From Saprospirales bacterium (GTDB lineage: Bacteria > Bacteroidota > Bacteroidia > Chitinophagales > JADIYW01), in the NCBI GenBank assembly GCA_016711605.1, contig JADJSS010000011.1, positions 1 to 64,000 of the forward strand: a stretch of 64,000 nucleotides of DNA, in the 5' to 3' direction. The stretch's first letter is position 1. The number at the start of each line of letters is the position of its first letter. The notes beneath the pieces are model-generated. The model saw only the letters and a program-made list of their open reading frames with translations. It had not been told where the DNA came from and searched no databases. The translations under genes and the position numbers were made by a program. Below are positions 63,101-64,000 of this stretch, piece by piece.

Positions 63101-64000
63101 ATAGCAACTATTGCCTAAACATGCAATGGTTGTTGAACTCGCAGAAGCTGTTAATGCATCCGGTGCATTCACCATAGCTATCACCATTGTTCTTGCACTT
63201 TCACATGTGCCATTAAATGAAGAAACATAGAAAGTATCTGTTGCACTGATTGAACTTGCGTAAGTAGTACCACCTGATTGTAATACTGTGCCACCTGTTG
63301 GTACATCGTACCATCTTAAGGTTGCAGCACCTGATATAGATGCAGTTGGAACGCCAGCGCCACATTGAACACTGTTACCAACTAAGGTTGGTGCTGTTGG
63401 TAAACTTACTACGGTTACTGCTACTGTATTGGATACTAATGGACATCCACCCACTGTTGCTGTACAAGTATAATTAGTTGGATTGACAGTTGGATTGACA
63501 TATCCTGGATTCGTAGTGCTTACAGTTGTTGCGCCATCGCTCCAAACATACGCTGTTGGTGCTGGTGCTGTATTTCCCGTAATAGTGAAGTTGGGTCTAG
63601 CTGTACCAACAACAGAAGAACCTCCAACTTGAGTTCCAGATAGTACTAAAAGAGCTGCAGGTGTATAACTGTCTCTTTTATGAACCTGTGCAGAATTAAA
63701 TGCAGTTGTGGTTGTAACTACTGAAACAGCAGTACTTGTAGTAGTATTGTTTACTCCAATTAGTTGATATTATAATGTTACTTGTTCCATCCCAATAGAA
63801 AGAAGATGATAAAGTAAATGTATTAACACCAGCTGTAGGGTTAACTAAGTTTGTTGGACCATAATATGTAGCTAATCCTGATGATTCTAAACTTAATGTT
63901 CCAGGAAAGGCAGAAAGAGCAGTGTTTCCTATTTGTATTGTTAAACCGGTATAAGTTGCAGTAACTGATGAAACAAAATTAATTCCAATTGCTGTTATAT
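57140..64000 (-). CDS. Giant T9SS-secreted repeat protein (adhesin-like), C-terminal >2,280 residues, multiple frameshifts
   Basis: Coding-like sequence runs on the minus strand from the window edge to TAA at 57140. The order is: repeat units with GNTALT-type beta-strands, an Ig-like segment with WSDGAST, TTNPGYVNPTVNPTN and GCP, one with GVPTASVSGAATLRWY, and one with TPTAAGSYRYTITGVDGAC. A ~200-residue unique part follows, containing ELISFNGWNAGAVNQLQWKT, and last the T9SS type A tail (VYPNPTKGNLNVEIQS to TTKFVKK). The frame breaks near 58738 (T5), 59973, 60330, 61100-61265 (three), 62970 and 63750, mostly in homopolymers. Apparent starts at 58477, 60971, 62936 and 63454 are TTG/GTG inside the gene. 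The 5' end is outside the window. Such proteins usually work in adhesion or gliding. Confidence 0.85.
60306..64000 (-). repeat. Tandem ~1.34-kb repeat units inside the giant secreted protein
   Basis: The segment coding for WSDGA(S/T) recurs at about 60840, 62193 and 63533, that is 1,353 and 1,340 bp apart. The neighbouring stretches (NPGYVNPTVNPTN; CGAGVPTAS) are nearly identical in the copies. Each unit is ~447 residues with about four beta-sandwich segments. The copy nearest the C-terminus is the most diverged (FTWSDGAST, CGPGVPTAS). Confidence 0.8.

Noticed and set aside
60306..64000. CRISPR or satellite array
   Set aside because: The repeats are ~1.34 kb, protein-coding and diverged; there are no short repeats with unique spacers.
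1..64000. tRNA, rRNA, phage or transposase genes
   Set aside because: I looked for T-arm-like TTCRANNC patterns and mobile-element proteins on both strands and saw none outside coding sequence.

Overview
The window is AT-rich and densely coded on both strands. It reads as a chromosomal segment of a Bacteroidota bacterium, probably of the Chitinophagia/Saprospiria type and not a classical gut Bacteroides. The evidence is two proteins with type IX secretion (T9SS) C-terminal sorting domains, a cytophagalysin-like M43 protease, a flotillin/NfeD pair, many lipoproteins with an S-C or C-K-K lipobox, and Bacteroidota-type promoters (TTTG, 19 nt, TAnnTTTG, clearest before the YebC gene). I see no rRNA, tRNA, CRISPR array, transposase or phage gene.

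Layout. 0-6 kb: end of a PIN-domain gene, a small secreted TonB-plug-like protein, der, an AlbA_2 protein, then an overlapping acyltransferase/gpsA pair for phospholipid synthesis. 6-11 kb: unknown envelope proteins, aroC and two lipoproteins. 11-22.6 kb: a PafA-type alkaline phosphatase, hemB, purC, phoH, a SAM hydrolase, a monooxygenase-like gene, aroB and two membrane sugar-modifying enzymes. 22.6-30.5 kb: the most interesting accessory block. On one strand it runs AraC-type regulator, PqqD-like protein, ATP-grasp ligase, PLP-dependent decarboxylase, a urea-transporter/M23 peptidase fusion, a TPR outer-membrane protein and a TPR protein. A perfect 10-bp inverted repeat lies in front of the PqqD gene. 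30.6-47.4 kb: mostly housekeeping (mqo, ferredoxin, LuxC-type reductase, asparaginase, cysteine desulfurase, histidine kinase, floA/nfeD, rlmH, glycosyltransferase, gamma carbonic anhydrase, ddl). 47.5-54 kb: a PASTA protein, a T9SS cargo, a DCC protein, a TonB C-terminal domain, YebC, a DUF4349 lipoprotein and an M43 protease. 54.3-57 kb: a rubrerythrin-like lipoprotein and a class D beta-lactamase-like lipoprotein fused to glyoxalase/VOC-like domains. 57.1 kb to the edge: the C-terminal part of a giant T9SS-secreted repeat protein with a ~1.34-kb repeat period.

Sequence quality matters for reading this window. Several genes are interrupted by 1-2-nt frameshifts, usually in short homopolymers, while the translation on both sides stays family-like: hemB, the monooxygenase-like gene, the decarboxylase, the TPR outer-membrane protein and the giant adhesin. 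There is also a ~100-nt impure poly-G tract near 16.4 kb. I read most of these breaks as probable sequencing or assembly errors, and raw reads would settle it. The in-frame TAG inside the urea-transporter/M23 gene and the ~50-residue in-frame gap in mqo are a different kind of defect.

Intergenic DNA holds several families of short, imperfectly periodic inverted repeats, mostly at gene ends. They include 9-nt-periodic hairpins, TTCCGANNNNTCGGAA palindromes, a REP-like element, TATAAC repeats and a TAGTAGTACGTAT element.
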